This document shows positions 11,748 through 21,745 of a stretch of DNA of 64,000 nucleotides, one piece after another. The translations under genes and the position numbers were made by a program. This DNA comes from Nilaparvata lugens. Lineage: Eukaryota > Arthropoda > Insecta > Hemiptera > Delphacidae. The notes beneath the pieces were generated by a model. The model saw only the letters and a list, made by a program, of their open reading frames with translations, ran no database searches and was not told the DNA's origin. The first letter of the stretch is position 1. The number at the start of each line of letters is the position of its first letter. The stretch is from assembly GCF_014356525.2 (NCBI RefSeq), contig NC_052511.1, positions 29,690,437 to 29,754,436 on the forward strand, given 5' to 3'.

Positions 11748-12122
11748 AAAGATTAACACTCAGAGAATACGTATTCGAGATATGACTGATGAATTTTGAA
11801 TTTCGAAGGGTTGATAAGAGCCGGAAATAACACTAAACAATCCGAAAGTTTCAATGTATCCCGGCTGCTCCTGGTATTATATGCATGGAAGTCTTCATGA
11901 ATGTAAAATTTTTCTGAGTTTTCCTTGATATAAATCAAATGGGAATAAATGAAGAGATGGAAGGGTTAGTATGCCGAAATTAGGGAAATGTGGCCTGCAT
12001 GAATCTCTCTGTGTTAGTCCTAGAATAGCTCTAAGAGCCTTTTTTGCCATAGGAACACTGTTTTTGAATGAACGGAATCACCCCATAGACGCACTCCATA
12101 ACTCAAATGTGAGTGGAAGAGC
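11748..12122 (-). pseudogene. LINE (CR1/Jockey-like) ORF2 3' part, decayed
   Basis: Minus-strand frames give FHSHLSYGVRLWGDS near 12115, then RDSCRPHFPNFGILTLPSL in another frame, then YIHEDFHAYNTRSSRD in the frame 11938-11753. These motifs appear in this order after the RT domain of CR1/Jockey-class LINEs. At least two frameshifts separate them. The upstream side stops abruptly at 12122, where a hAT-like terminus begins, so it was probably interrupted by that insertion. Confidence 0.65.
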
Positions 12123-12255
12123 TAGTGATGTAAAATTCCCGGGAATTTAAGATCGAGGAAATATTCCCAGGGAATTTAAGAGAAATATTCCCAAAAATCA
12201 TAAATTCTCGGGAATTTATGGGAACTTGAGGAAATTTATGATTTCTTTCATAAAA
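12123..12255 (+). mobile_element. hAT-like terminus with subterminal TTCCCGGGAATTT repeats
   Basis: TAGTGATGTAAAATTCCCGG starts immediately after LINE sequence. The next 120 bp carry several TTCCC/GGGAATTT inverted motifs. The TAGTGATGT opening matches that of the hAT end at 3946. No opposite end or target duplication was found, so the extent is unknown and the element may be truncated. Confidence 0.45.
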
Positions 12256-12967
12256 AATGACCGAAAAAGACGTTTTTTGTTACACATGGTCACAATCACC
12301 TGTTATACAACAGATTTATGTAAGAAATATAAGGATGAATAACTTATTAATTTTGTAAGTTCAAAGAAAACAGTAATGTGAAGTTCATAGACTGATCATA
12401 GACTGAAAGGAGAAATGAGCACTCAATAAATCATTCAATTGCACCACTATTATCATGCTACTTTCATGTCTCACAAGTTGAATAAGATTATTTTACTTAC
12501 TAATAAATGCTTGTAAATCAAGTAAACAAAGTCAACAAAGAATTGAGTGTAATTTAACATTCATTGCATAATTTTATTCAATTTCTCCGCACAAAAATAA
12601 TTGACTTCCTAAAATGAATCGGTCATTTGAGAAACAAAATAAGTCAACAATTTGCATTTTCCAGGAGAAGGAAAAAACTTCCTTATACACATCTTAGTGA
12701 TTATAAAAGTGTGCAAATTGAGTGAATGGGACATATACAATCTAGTCACACTTTCAATACAAGCACAGACCCGAATCCTCATTAGTTCATTAATAAATGA
12801 TTTTTAAAAAAATTGACTTATGGTGTTTCTTAAAGAAATGATTTTTTTCTGTCTGAAAACAACATTATTTGGGTCAATTATCTTGAAGTATCAAAATAAA
12901 ACAAATAAGGGATATCAAGATCAGCATCATTAATTTTATTTTATCAAATATGAGCAAGAAAATTGAT
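12256..12967. other. non-coding stretch, nothing recognised
   Basis: AT-rich; no ORF with recognisable content. It may be the 3' untranslated part of the gene at 12968-14356 or the body of the hAT-like element. Confidence 0.4.
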
Positions 12968-13459
12968 TTATCTTACTATTTCTATTCCATTTCTAGTCCA
13001 TATTTTATATTCTGCTTCACATGCTGCTTCATTCTCAATTGTTGGCCAAGCGAAGATGTCATCATAGAAGCTTCTGATACATTCATAATCTGGAATATAG
13101 GGCTTGAATTTCTCCAAATCCTTCATTTTTTTACTGTTGATTGGTATTGAGCCCTGAGCATAGGCTGGATTCTGTGGCAAGATCAGTTGATATTGCTTTG
13201 AGTTCCTAAGATGGAATGCGTGAGCTTGGAGACCATCAATGAAGTTCTTTGCCTTGATGACTGCTGGATATTCACATGAGTGAGATATGTGCATGAATTG
13301 ACTGATTTTAAATGACACCTTGTCATTTTTATGAACATTCCTTCCTCGTGTTTCATCTGATAAAACATTCCTTTTGTAGAAGCTTGGCCACCAAGATTTA
13401 AAATCAGTTATATCTTTTGACTCGGGAATAACAAAAAAAATTGTTTTTCTTGGGTGCAC
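12968..13459 (-). pseudogene. DUF7869-like protein, C-terminal part
   Basis: The frame (HPRKTIFFVIPESKDITDFK, then WWPSFYKRNV) continues the protein at 13404-13946 after a frameshift in a run of eight T. The proteins I compare it with from memory are multi-copy insect proteins with a central DGCSAQNKN-type motif, and they end with a region like this one. No known catalytic motif lies in this segment. The product is probably part of a transposase-like protein of unassigned superfamily, now inactive. Confidence 0.5.
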
Positions 13460-13946
13460 TCAAAATTATCTCAGCCAGTTCTTTTACAGTAAAAACTCTG
13501 TCAAATTTTCTCAGCTTACGTCTAATGACAGCAAAGTCTCGGTCACAGGGCAGAAAGGAGTGACCCCTGATTGGAAAATACTGCTCTGCTGATTTAAGCT
13601 TTTCAATAGAGACTAGTGAATTGATTACCCTCAGTAGGGTATGATTCTTATTCTGAGCAGAGCAACCATCAGAAAAAATGTGCAGATGCTCAATATCATT
13701 CAAATATGTTTTCAGATAGTCCATAATGAAAGAAGTAACTTCATTTGGGCCTTTAGTTGCAATCCCTTCATGATACATAAATAGAACAACACTGTCATCT
13801 CTCAAATTGTGGATACAGAACACTGAGACCGTTAGTTGGCGGAGGTAAAATGTCTCTTGCGCTGGGATTGTTGGTAGTGACACATTTTGCATGTAGTCGA
13901 TGCAAATTGCTCCAACATTGGGCTGAGTAGCCATCAACTCTAACAC
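13404..13946 (-). pseudogene. DUF7869-like protein, central RNase H-like part
   Basis: This frame carries GAICIDYMQNVSLPTIP, then HIFSDGCSAQNKNHTLLR and RGHSFLPCDRDFAVIRR. Conserved acidic residues in IDYMQN and SDGCSAQNKN would fit the first two aspartates of an RNase H-like DDE/D nuclease. That is inference; I recognise the family only as the uncharacterised DUF7869-like group widespread in insects. Its upstream neighbour (13975-14356) is separated by a stop and a frameshift, and its downstream neighbour by a homopolymer frameshift. Confidence 0.55.
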
Positions 13947-13974
13947 CTTTCATTTTAGAGTGAAATTTGTTAGC

Positions 13975-14356
13975 TCATCTTATGTGAACTAATTTTTCAG
14001 CAACATGCACTCGTTTTGCTACATCATTCAAGAATTTACTCTTTATCTTCACATTCAGCTCCTCACAAGTACAACAAGTGTCAACTTGTGGTCTGCCAAA
14101 AGAGAGAGAAAAGTTTTCTTTGAAAATTCGAAGGTACAATTTGTACCCAATGTCAATTTCTGGGTTTGATTCTTTGAAAAGTTTGTACATTTGTAACACA
14201 TTAAGCTGCTCACTGAGATACCTGAACTCTTTAGAGCTGTAATGAGCTATTTTGACAGGGAAGCTTGCAATATGTGTTTTCACAGCTTCCAACACATAAC
14301 CAGGCTTTGCATTTCCTGGTGTATTTTTTCCTCGTTTATCAGTTGGTGTTTTCTCT
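13975..14356 (-). pseudogene. DUF7869-like protein, N-terminal part, cut by the assembly gap
   Basis: The minus-strand frame is open from the gap edge (GKNTPGNAKPGYVLEAVKTH) to a TGA at 13975. It includes HYSSKEFRYLSEQLNVLQMY, then FSLSFGRPQVDTCCTCEELN. The 'HYS-x-K-x-x-R-x-Y-L' and 'F-x-x-P-x-x-D-x-C-x-x-C' pattern is typical of this insect family just upstream of the RNase H-like part. The true start is lost in the 100-N gap. Confidence 0.55.
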
Positions 14357-14456
14357 NNNNNNNNNNNNNNNNNNNNNNNNNNNNNNNNNNNNNNNNNNNN
14401 NNNNNNNNNNNNNNNNNNNNNNNNNNNNNNNNNNNNNNNNNNNNNNNNNNNNNNNN
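14357..14456. other. assembly gap (100 N)
   Basis: Exactly 100 N, the conventional scaffold-join length. The two sides carry different elements in opposite orientation (DUF7869-like on minus, Gypsy integrase on plus). Confidence 0.99.
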
Positions 14457-14517
14457 AAAGCGAAAATTTTTCTCAGAAATAATTCGATTTTACTATCCAA
14501 TTGTACGATTGGATGGA

Positions 14518-14856
14518 TTAGCTTGGCGTTTTGTACAAACAGCTGAAAACATTTTGAAAAAATCAGGAGATATAAGTGTAGCATTGATGGAGTATTGTAA
14601 TACGCCATTTCCAGGATTTAGAAGGTCTCCTGCTCGACTATTATTTTTAAGAAGACTTAAAACTAAATTACCATTGATTGTGGAGAGTGATGTCTCAATT
14701 ATTATGATAAACAAACAAGGTTCAGGTCAGTTATTTAGAAAAGCAAAGTAATGGCAACCAGCCAAAGTAGCATTCAAGCACAAGTCACCCAGATCTTACA
14801 TTAGAGAGACAGAGGTCAAGGAAACTAGAGTCGACTGGTATGAGTGTCACCTTTGA
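14518..14856 (+). pseudogene. Gypsy integrase C-terminal fragment
   Basis: The plus-strand frame reads GDISVALMEYCNTPFPGF, then SPARLLFLRRLKTKLP, a very common motif after the integrase catalytic core of Gypsy elements. A TAA at 14749 interrupts it. The same frame then continues with WQPAKVAFKHKSPRSYIRET, the usual C-terminal module, ending at a TGA at 14854. Upstream of about 14518 the frame no longer looks like integrase. It is unrelated in orientation and sequence to the Gypsy copies at 7414 and 10468. Confidence 0.75.
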
Positions 14857-15387
14857 ACACACATGCTGCGTCGCAAAGGGACATAGTCTGCTCTCGACTT
14901 GAGTTGCGTAAGTATGAGTTGAGCCTATGGCTTCAAATGTATTACATTGGTTACATGTATATTTTTCTAATTGTTTCCATCTCAGGTTGAAACATTTAAA
15001 AGAATTTGTTTGCTTAGCATCCAAATTGAAACATACTATTCTACAATGATTGATATTGATTGAACACCAAAAGCACTTCTAATAATTTATGCAAACTTTT
15101 ATTAATATTGAATGATTGTCAACAGGTTGCAGCAGAAAGTTCAACAGTTAAAATAGTCTTTAAACTCTAGTTTAATTGCATAAGAAAAACGCTGTTGACG
15201 TATTTGAAATTTGAGAAAAAACTAGGATGAGTTGATATAATAATAATACTTACAAGTTTTGTTCTTTATATCAGAGAAGATTCAATTACTGAATAATGTA
15301 TAGCAGATGATGAATCACACTGCAACAGAAACAATAAAAACAATTTCTGATTCTGAGAAAGATACTTTTTTCCAGAATAGTACATTT
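14857..15387. other. non-coding stretch, nothing recognised
   Basis: No coding or repeat signature identified. A 79-codon minus-strand ORF (14785-15024) overlaps the integrase fragment and lacks recognisable features. Confidence 0.5.
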
Positions 15388-15742
15388 GGGGCCGGTTTCC
15401 GAGCTTGGGATTTAGTTAAGTTCTAGATTTTAAACAGCTGGAGTCAGAAAATTGGCTTTCCAAAACAGGGCATAGTTGCAGTTTTCATGATTATCTTTAT
15501 TTTCTCATTTCTCTAATTGGGAACGTTTTTCCTTGACGAAATGAAACATTTCTAAATACTTCAAAATAGTTTAAACTTTACACTAGTTTCTCTTTATTTC
15601 ATTTTGTGTCAATTTTCTAGTTTTAATTAAAATTTAATTTAAATGTGGACTGCAACTATGCCCCATTTCGAATAGCCAACTTTCTGACTCCAGATGTTCA
15701 AAGTCTAGAACTTGACTAAATCCCGAGCTCGGAAACTAGCCC
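15388..15742. mobile_element. 355-bp MITE with ~35-bp terminal inverted repeats
   Basis: The left end GGGGCCGGTTTCCGAGCTTG is followed by GGATTTAGTTAAGTTCTAGA; the right end is the near-perfect inverse, TCTAGAACTTGACTAAATCC followed by CGAGCTCGGAAACTAGCCC. Inner arms also pair (CTGGAGTCAGAAA with TTTCTGACTCCAG). There is no ORF. The flanks are TTT and TTA, compatible with a TWA target but not a clean duplication. Confidence 0.8.
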
Positions 15743-15831
15743 TTAGTAATTATAACAATTTATTAAAGTCTATTCTGACTTTATAACTGGAAACATCAAT
15801 CTGGTTTTATTAAATTGCTCAACATGTTGTA

Positions 15832-16077
15832 TCATAGCGTGTAAATTTGTCTAGATGGCATCCCCGTCATAGATTCCATTCGGTAATGAGGGCAAAAATT
15901 CCATTCACAAAAATATTCAGCCATGTGGGAAAAGTTTGTAGCCAAGTAGAATAAAATATGTTGATCACGATTTTGATTAGTTTGTTCAAGTTTATTTAAA
16001 ACTTCAACATGACAAGTTTCACTCATGAACAAACCTTCAAAACAATTCAGATTTGGATATTTATCCTTTTTATTCAT
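15832..16077 (-). CDS. unclassified ORF (81 codons)
   Basis: The translation starts MNKKDKYPNLNCFEGLFMSE and contains HMAEYFCEWNFCPHYRMES near its end. I do not recognise it. The composition (Cys, Trp, aromatic residues) is more protein-like than most chance ORFs here, so it may be an exon or a fragment of an unknown element. It lies at the outer edge of the inverted-repeat arm: its first 70 bp recur in inverted form at 63930-64000, where the window ends. Confidence 0.25.
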   Translation of the reverse strand: MNKKDKYPNLNCFEGLFMSETCHVEVLNKLEQTNQNRDQHILFYLATNFSHMAEYFCEWNFCPHYRMESMTGMPSRQIYTL

Positions 16078-16127
16078 CTACTTGACATAAATATTGATGA
16101 CCATCGTGAAAACATCATTGTCAGTTT

Positions 16128-16190
16128 GAGTGGCCACTAATGACAGGAAAAGTGTGTTGAGCGAGTAATAAGTGTTTTTACACACAATCT
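16128..16190 (+). mobile_element. solitary MITE end (GGCCACTAATGACAGGAAAA)
   Basis: Same terminal sequence as the complete MITE at 16632-16984 (CACTAATGACAGGAAAAG, TTGAGCGAGTAATAAGTG), but no matching opposite end is seen nearby. Confidence 0.45.
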
Positions 16191-16269
16191 TCTATCACCT
16201 CGAATTCTTTCATCATATTATTATGTTTCTCCATAATTATAAAATATATTTCATGAAAATTATTTATTA

Positions 16270-16560
16270 GGGATTACCATGTCCATTTATCATCTAATTG
16301 ACCTTCAAAGAACGTGTTCATTAACTTGAGGTTGTTTCCCATTACAAAGTCTAGAAGATTCTCTCCTCTCTCATTCCAACTCCACATTCTCCAAAAACGT
16401 TCTCTTCTCCTAGACTAGAGCTCTAGTTCTAATTATTGCGTTGAAGTCACCTATAATAATCAGAGTCTCTCCAGTTTTTTTAAAATGTATGATATTTTCC
16501 AAAGAAACATACAATTATCGATTTCCTCATCTGAGCTATCTGCTGTATTTGCAGAACTTG
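16270..16560 (-). pseudogene. RTE-like LINE endonuclease fragment, left arm
   Basis: Minus-strand frames show TLIIIGDFNAI followed, after frameshifts, by ERRENLLDFVMGNNLKLMNT and FFEGQLDDKWTW. This order (GDFNA, then an E-R-G-x-x-L-L-x-F motif, then N-T-x-F) is the apurinic-like endonuclease domain of RTE-type LINEs. Reading begins around SDEEIDNCMFLWKISYI near 16555. Stops and frameshifts make it inactive. It is flanked by copies of the CCACTAATGACAG MITE end. Confidence 0.65.
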
Positions 16561-16631
16561 TATTGAAAAATCTTCTACTGTGGGCCATTTGGCCCACTTT
16601 GGCCCATTAGATTTTATTGAAAATCTACTTC

Positions 16632-16984
16632 GGGCCACTAATGACAGGAAAAGAGTGTTGAGCGAGTAATAAGTGTGTAAACAAGTGTGAACAAGAGTGT
16701 ATAAACAAATATGTTTATTTTACATTTTGAGTAATTAGCAAAAGGCTTCCAACAAAATTCAGCTGTTCGACAGAAGCTTCTAACATAAAATCAATAACAA
16801 TGAATGAACCCACTGGAAAATTACAAATTATTTTATAAGAATAATTCAACCTCAAGTAGAGCAGCAAAAAAAATCAAAGATACATAGTCCTATCACAAAA
16901 CAATTTGTTCAAAGCCTTTCTCTAATGACCCATCATGAGTGTACACACATGTTCACTACACTTGTTCTGTCATTAGTGGTCGCC
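16632..16984. mobile_element. ~353-bp MITE with CCACTAATGACAG termini, left arm
   Basis: Left end GGGCCACTAATGACAGGAAA, right end CTTGTTCTGTCATTAGTGG followed by TCGCC, an imperfect inverted pair of about 30 bp with GTGT/ACAC-rich subterminal sequence. Non-coding. Confidence 0.65.
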
Positions 16985-17266
16985 TAAAGGTAAGTTTTCC
17001 TTTGTGCGAAAACTTCCAATGTTGACTGTGACCCGGTTGGGCTCAATTTCAAAACAGCTGAAAATCTGTTGTTGACTGTGGATAAAGCTTTTTCATTTGC
17101 ATGAAAAGGTTGCTATTTCAAAAGTCACACATTCAGACCAAAATGAGGTTACCTGCCATTATATTGGTTATGAATTATTTCAATTAAATAATAAAGTACC
17201 ACAAACGTATGAAAATTGTTGTTATATACAGAGTGTCTGATAAGTCACTCTCTATTTTACTTATTC

Positions 17267-17989
17267 CACTTTCCTTGCCCTATTACCATAGGTAAGGAAA
17301 GTATAGCTTTCCGAAAAAAAATTAAGGTACCCCAATTTCTAAATTTCTATACCTTTCGAGGTCCCCTGAGTCCAAAAAAAGTGGTTTTTGGGTATTGGTC
17401 TGTGTGTGTGTGTGTGTCCTTACAATATAAGGATCCGTCACGAACAATTTCGATCACATGCAATTCAAGATGGCGGCTAAAATGAAGAAAATGTTGTCAA
17501 AAAAAGGGTTTTTCTCAAAAACGGCTTCAACAATTTTGATTAAATTTATACCTAAAATAGTCATTGATAAGCTCTATCAACTGCCACAAGTCCCATATCT
17601 GTAAAAATTTTAGGAGCTCCGCCCCATCTATGCAAAGTTTGATTTTAGATTCCAAATTATCAAGCTTCAGATACAATTTAAACAACAAATTTCGAGTGGA
17701 AAAGATTGAGCATGAAAATCTCTAAATTTAACTTGATGTTCAGTAACATTTTTACTTAAAATTGAAAATAAGTTCGAAATTCGAGAAAATTTTATTATCC
17801 AATTGCAAACTCTTGGCAACTGTTAATTCTATTAAATGATTCACTAAGAAGAGATAGCAGACCTCGTATGTCTCCAGCGTTATTGTCCTGTTACCAGCCG
17901 GCTCAGATCTTTATTTATAAGTAGTAGACTTGAGATGCGCGTGAACACTAGCGTCAGGTGATAAATTTTCATAATGGCAAGGAAAGTTG
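17267..17989. mobile_element. ~720-bp non-autonomous element with ACTTTCCTTGCC inverted ends, left arm
   Basis: Ends ACTTTCCTTGCC (17268) and GGCAAGGAAAGT (17976-17987) are perfect 12-bp inverted repeats. The interior has no stable ORF, and it holds a short (TG)n run near 17400. The sequence type looks like an abundant interspersed repeat. The 89-codon ORF at 17216-17485 is not a credible gene. Confidence 0.6.
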
Positions 17990-18066
17990 TGCGCAACACC
18001 AGATTTTTTATACAGCTTTAATTTTTCATTTATAAACCAATTTTGTTATGTTCAACTCCAATTTTC

Positions 18067-18265
18067 AAATCACTTTTTGCTTTTAGAAAAAACGAATAGC
18101 AGTCAGATATTTTACAATAAATGAATTGAAAACAACCGGTTGTGTTCTTTAACCAAGAAGATAGCGGAACTGCCGAAAGATCCCGTTGTCACAGTGAGTG
18201 ATTAATTCATTTATTGTAAAATATCTGAGTGCTAGTCGTTTTTTTCTAAAAGCAAAGAGTGATTT
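18067..18265. repeat. long imperfect hairpin, left arm
   Basis: About 65-bp arms: AAATCACTTTTTGCTTTTAG, then an AGATATTTTACAATAAATGA block, recurs inverted as TCATTTATTGTAAAATATCT and CTAAAAGCAAAGAGTGATTT. The centre is about 70 bp. It may be a MITE inserted just upstream of the DUF4817-type exon. Confidence 0.65.
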
Positions 18266-18332
18266 AATAATAAGCAGTTCGTGATGGAAAACAACATTGA
18301 AGAATCCAATTTTTATTTGTTTCAGTTCAAAA

Positions 18333-18515
18333 ATGCCCCCTCTCTTGACTTTGGAAGAAAGAGCCAAAATAGCAGCTCGTTATGAGGTCTGGGGATCTGT
18401 GGTGCGAAAACAAAGGTGGTGGAGGGCGTTGCAATCAATTGCGTACAATGTTTGGTCCGCAGTGAAAAATTTGCATACACAAAAACGCTTCTATGATTTA
18501 AGGCAGAGTCACTAG
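18333..18515 (+). CDS. DUF4817-type (helix-turn-helix) N-terminal exon, truncated, left arm
   Basis: The frame opens MPPLLTLEERAKIAARYEVW and continues GSVVRKQRWWRALQ. This resembles the DUF4817 helix-turn-helix start of mariner/IS630-related transposase-like proteins, where 'L-T-x-E-E-R-x-x-[IV]-x-x-x-Y' precedes 'V-x-[RV]-x-[QR]-R'. A plausible acceptor (TTTATTTGTTTCAG) lies 8 bp before the ATG. After about residue 34 the similarity stops and the frame ends at 18515, so no catalytic DD(D/E) domain follows. It is a lone exon or truncated relic. Confidence 0.5.
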   Translation: MPPLLTLEERAKIAARYEVWGSVVRKQRWWRALQSIAYNVWSAVKNLHTQKRFYDLRQSH

Positions 18516-19223
18516 GTCATTTTGTTAGAGCCCGACCCGGTCGCAGTTGACGTCGGAAGTTTTAGAACAAACGAAAAAGTACCTAGGCCTACCTACAAAT
18601 AGATAGCAATAGAATGATAACCATACCATAACCTCAAAATTTGAGACATGAATAGCATACATTACGCTTTGCCTACTTTAAATTTTACCATACAAATATT
18701 TGACTAAAGACCTTCTAATAAAAAAACATATGTGCGATCAACGATCTGCAATACAAGCACTAAATTTACTAAATTATTCACTGAAATAGATCACTATAAT
18801 GACTAAAGCTCACTACCTAATAACAATAAATTAGAAATTTAGGTTATGTGGGATTTTCTATTTTCATACAATATTATTCAAGTAGCTTACTTACTGTTGA
18901 AACAATTATCACAGTAATTTTGTATTGCTTGAAATACTGTTTTAAATATTGAAATTTAAAAAAAGTTTTAGGCGCCTTCTTTCGTGATTTTTAGTAAAAA
19001 ACATAAAAACTTAAAAACAAAACAAACGGAGTAAGGTATCAACAGAATGATGACGAGAACAGCAGAGGTAGCGAGGCATGCGGCCACGCTCAGTTTTCCT
19101 GAGCGCTGAGGCATGTGGATGAGCCAAAGTTATCCTGGGCGAGTCTGCCTCGCACAATAAGCCACACTGACATTGCATCATACAGTTTTCATAAACTCAA
19201 GTTTTGTTGGATAACGAATGATG
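18516..19223. other. non-coding stretch, left arm
   Basis: No coding feature. A segment at 18527-18575 (CCCGACCCGGTCGCAGTTGA) is similar, in inverted orientation, to 16995-17045 (TTGACTGTGACCCGGTTGGG), suggesting two opposed copies of an old repeat. Confidence 0.45.
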
Positions 19224-19712
19224 ATAGTGATTTGTGCAACTAGTGTGCAAAGTGACAGTTTGCTGCACCGAAAAAAAACGTTTTCCTACAGTTACGTTGA
19301 AAAGTGGCCATTGCTGCACTGATTACAGAACGCAAAGAATCACTTTTCCGCTCTAGTGCGGGAAAAATTTTTCTGCACTCCAGATTTGCAACATGGCAAC
19401 GTAATGTGTAATTATTATTCATTATATATTATAACCAAGGACAACGAGGACTTTAGGATTTTAGGATTAAGGTTTTTATCAATAATAAAATTACACAGAA
19501 AAACATTTGATGCATTTCAGGCAATTTTACCCATAATTACCCACTTTTCATATTCAATGGTAACTGTAGGAAAAACTTAATGTGAAATACGTGCACAAAG
19601 TTCTTCTGCTGCACTCAAGAAACCATTCCACCCTCGCCTACGGCTCGGGCATAAACGTTTCTTTCGGTGCAGCAAACTGTCACTTTGCGCACTAGTTGCA
19701 CAAATAACTATT
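19224..19712. mobile_element. ~490-bp element with ~50-bp terminal inverted repeats, left arm
   Basis: Left end ATAGTGATTTGTGCAACTAG, then AAAGTGACAGTTTGCTGCAC; right end GTGCAGCAAACTGTCACTTT, then CTAGTTGCACAAATAACTAT. Mismatches are few. No transposase ORF is present; the small ORFs here are spurious. A MITE is the simplest reading. Confidence 0.7.
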
Positions 19713-20149
19713 TCGCCACACTTGGATGTAATAAGCTGGCTTACGTGCATCATATGGAGGCCGAAAGTGATTGTTTTCCAACCAGGCTGGTAAAACTTTA
19801 CGGCCCTAGGGCTGTAAAATGACCTTGAATAACAGCTGATCATGTCCGATCTCACAAAAATCATAGAGAGATAATCTCATAACGACTGTAATAATCTATA
19901 TAATTATGTATCGTGAATCGCGGTATTATGTCTATAATATATTTTATAAATTACTGTTTTATAATTTGATATTTATTATTGTGTTTTTGATATCAAACAA
20001 TAGAATACGATGATATCTCTATAGCCTCAACAATATAATGTTTGCTGCATTATCCATTGTCAGAAAGGTATGTATCGCAAGTATTTAAAAGTGAAGAATC
20101 GAATTTGAAATCAAAGTACAATAATTGTATCAATATTTAAAAGTGGAAA
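19713..20149. other. non-coding stretch, left arm
   Basis: AT-rich. A segment at about 20060-20140 (GTCAGAAAGGTATGTATCGC onward) recurs at 21040-21130, a diverged direct repeat flanking the tRNA-like repeat copy. Confidence 0.4.
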
Positions 20150-20965
20150 TTTCATTGTGAGACAGATAATAATATTAATTTTAATAATATAAGTCATGAG
20201 CCAAAGTCTGTAGTTGTACGCTTTTTAGGAGTGAAGTAAACTTTTTTAGAAGTCTAGTTCACAGTACCTACAGTATTACGTGTATGCTAAGTGTTATCAG
20301 TCAGGCCTCTACATTCAATACGCAATGGCTGAAAGCGTAAAGGTGTAATACATCAGAACTCAAAGCTCAGTGAATAACAAACATGATCTAGGTTCGAATC
20401 TCGGTCAATGACATTTTTTTTGTCGATGAATTTCGACTTTTATCAGCTATTTTTATATTACTTACCATAATTTAAATTTCAATCAATTTTTTAGATATAT
20501 TTTGAGACAAAACTGTGAAATATGCAATTATATTAATTTTTTCATCACATTATTTCAAAATAGTAATGAAAATTCTATTCATCCATCTATCCATGAGATA
20601 TTGCACCGGGCGCAAAGCACGAGCTATAAAAATTCAAACAATTATTTGAAATATTAATAGTATAAAAATATGGTCACTATTGTAAATTATCAATTAGTAA
20701 TATTGAAATTAATTGACAGTAAAAGTTGTCATAACCAAGATTCAAACTATCATAATAGGCTGTTTGAATTTTATTTATTTTTCAATTTCTTTTATATTAG
20801 GAAGTTTTTTTTGGTGTGGCGAAAAATAGCGTTCACAACACTGGCAAAAATGTTTTTCCGGCTCTCGAACGTTTCAAGTTCTCGACTTCGTCTCGAACTT
20901 GAAAACCGCGATCTCAAGCCGGAAAACATACATTTTCGACCCTAGGTGCGAAATATACTATTATA
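20150..20965 (+). mobile_element. tRNA-like repeat element, copy 1 (left arm, outer)
   Basis: This ~815-bp block recurs as a direct repeat at 24289-25168, so the two flank the piggyBac element. It contains a tRNA-like module at 20322-20412 with a B box (GGTTCGAATC) and a Ser/Leu-type A box region. The 3' half has the GGGCGCAAAGCAC motif and ends TCGACCCTAGGTGCGAAATA. A tRNA-derived SINE fused to other repeat sequence is likely. Confidence 0.5.
20322..20412 (+). tRNA. degenerate tRNA-like (Ser/Leu type II) module
   Basis: The block has an A-box-like TGGCTGAAAGCGTAAAGG and a perfect B box GGTTCGAATC about 55 bp apart, compatible with a long-variable-arm tRNA. Acceptor and T stems pair poorly, so it is probably a SINE promoter or pseudo-tRNA and not a working tRNA. 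Confidence 0.35.
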
Positions 20966-21745
20966 AATTACTGTTTCATAATTAATTATTTATTATTGTT
21001 TTTTTGATATCAAACAATGAATACAATGGCTGCATTGTCCATTGTCAGAAAGGTACGTATCGCAAGTATTTAAAAGTGAAGAATGGAATTTGAAATCAAA
21101 GTACAATAATTGTATCAATATTTAAAAGTGGGGTAGAGTAATAATTGTTTCTTTTTTATTATCGAATTCCACTTCTCAATGCAATACAATCAACTATAAT
21201 AACAAGAAAATACAGCAGAGATCTTAACCTTAACCAGAGATTATTAACCTTACATATATTAGTTTTGATTGTCCTGACATTTTTTTTTTCAATTTTCCTT
21301 CAAAGGGGGCTCCCAGGAGGGAGCGTGACTTGAGAGTCACAATGGCCCTCAGTGGGTCTGAGTGCAAACAAACAGTTAGATAGTGACAGACAACTTCCAT
21401 TACTATTCTCTTGAATATCAGAGTCCTGTAAATCAAATTTCAATGGATAATATTATATAATAATATTATTACTAATATTATAATGATACTACTTACTATT
21501 TACTTAATATTACTAACTTCATTGAAACCAAAAAAAGTTTTTAGCCAAGTTTAGTTGTAAATCAGACATACATTTCCCTGTGATCTGATTTAGAACTAGC
21601 CTGTTGTATTATATTCACCTACAAGGATATTATTGTAATGAAATGTGCTATTTGGGAGACCAAATAGCAAAATAGTAGAGTACGCAAGAAAAAGTGCAAA
21701 ATATAATGAGTAAATATGTACAAATATCTTTAAAAAATGCATGGA

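Noticed and set aside
14242..14751. ORFs spanning the N gap
   Set aside because: The gap is translated as X, so continuity is artificial; only the integrase part right of about 14518 is meaningful.
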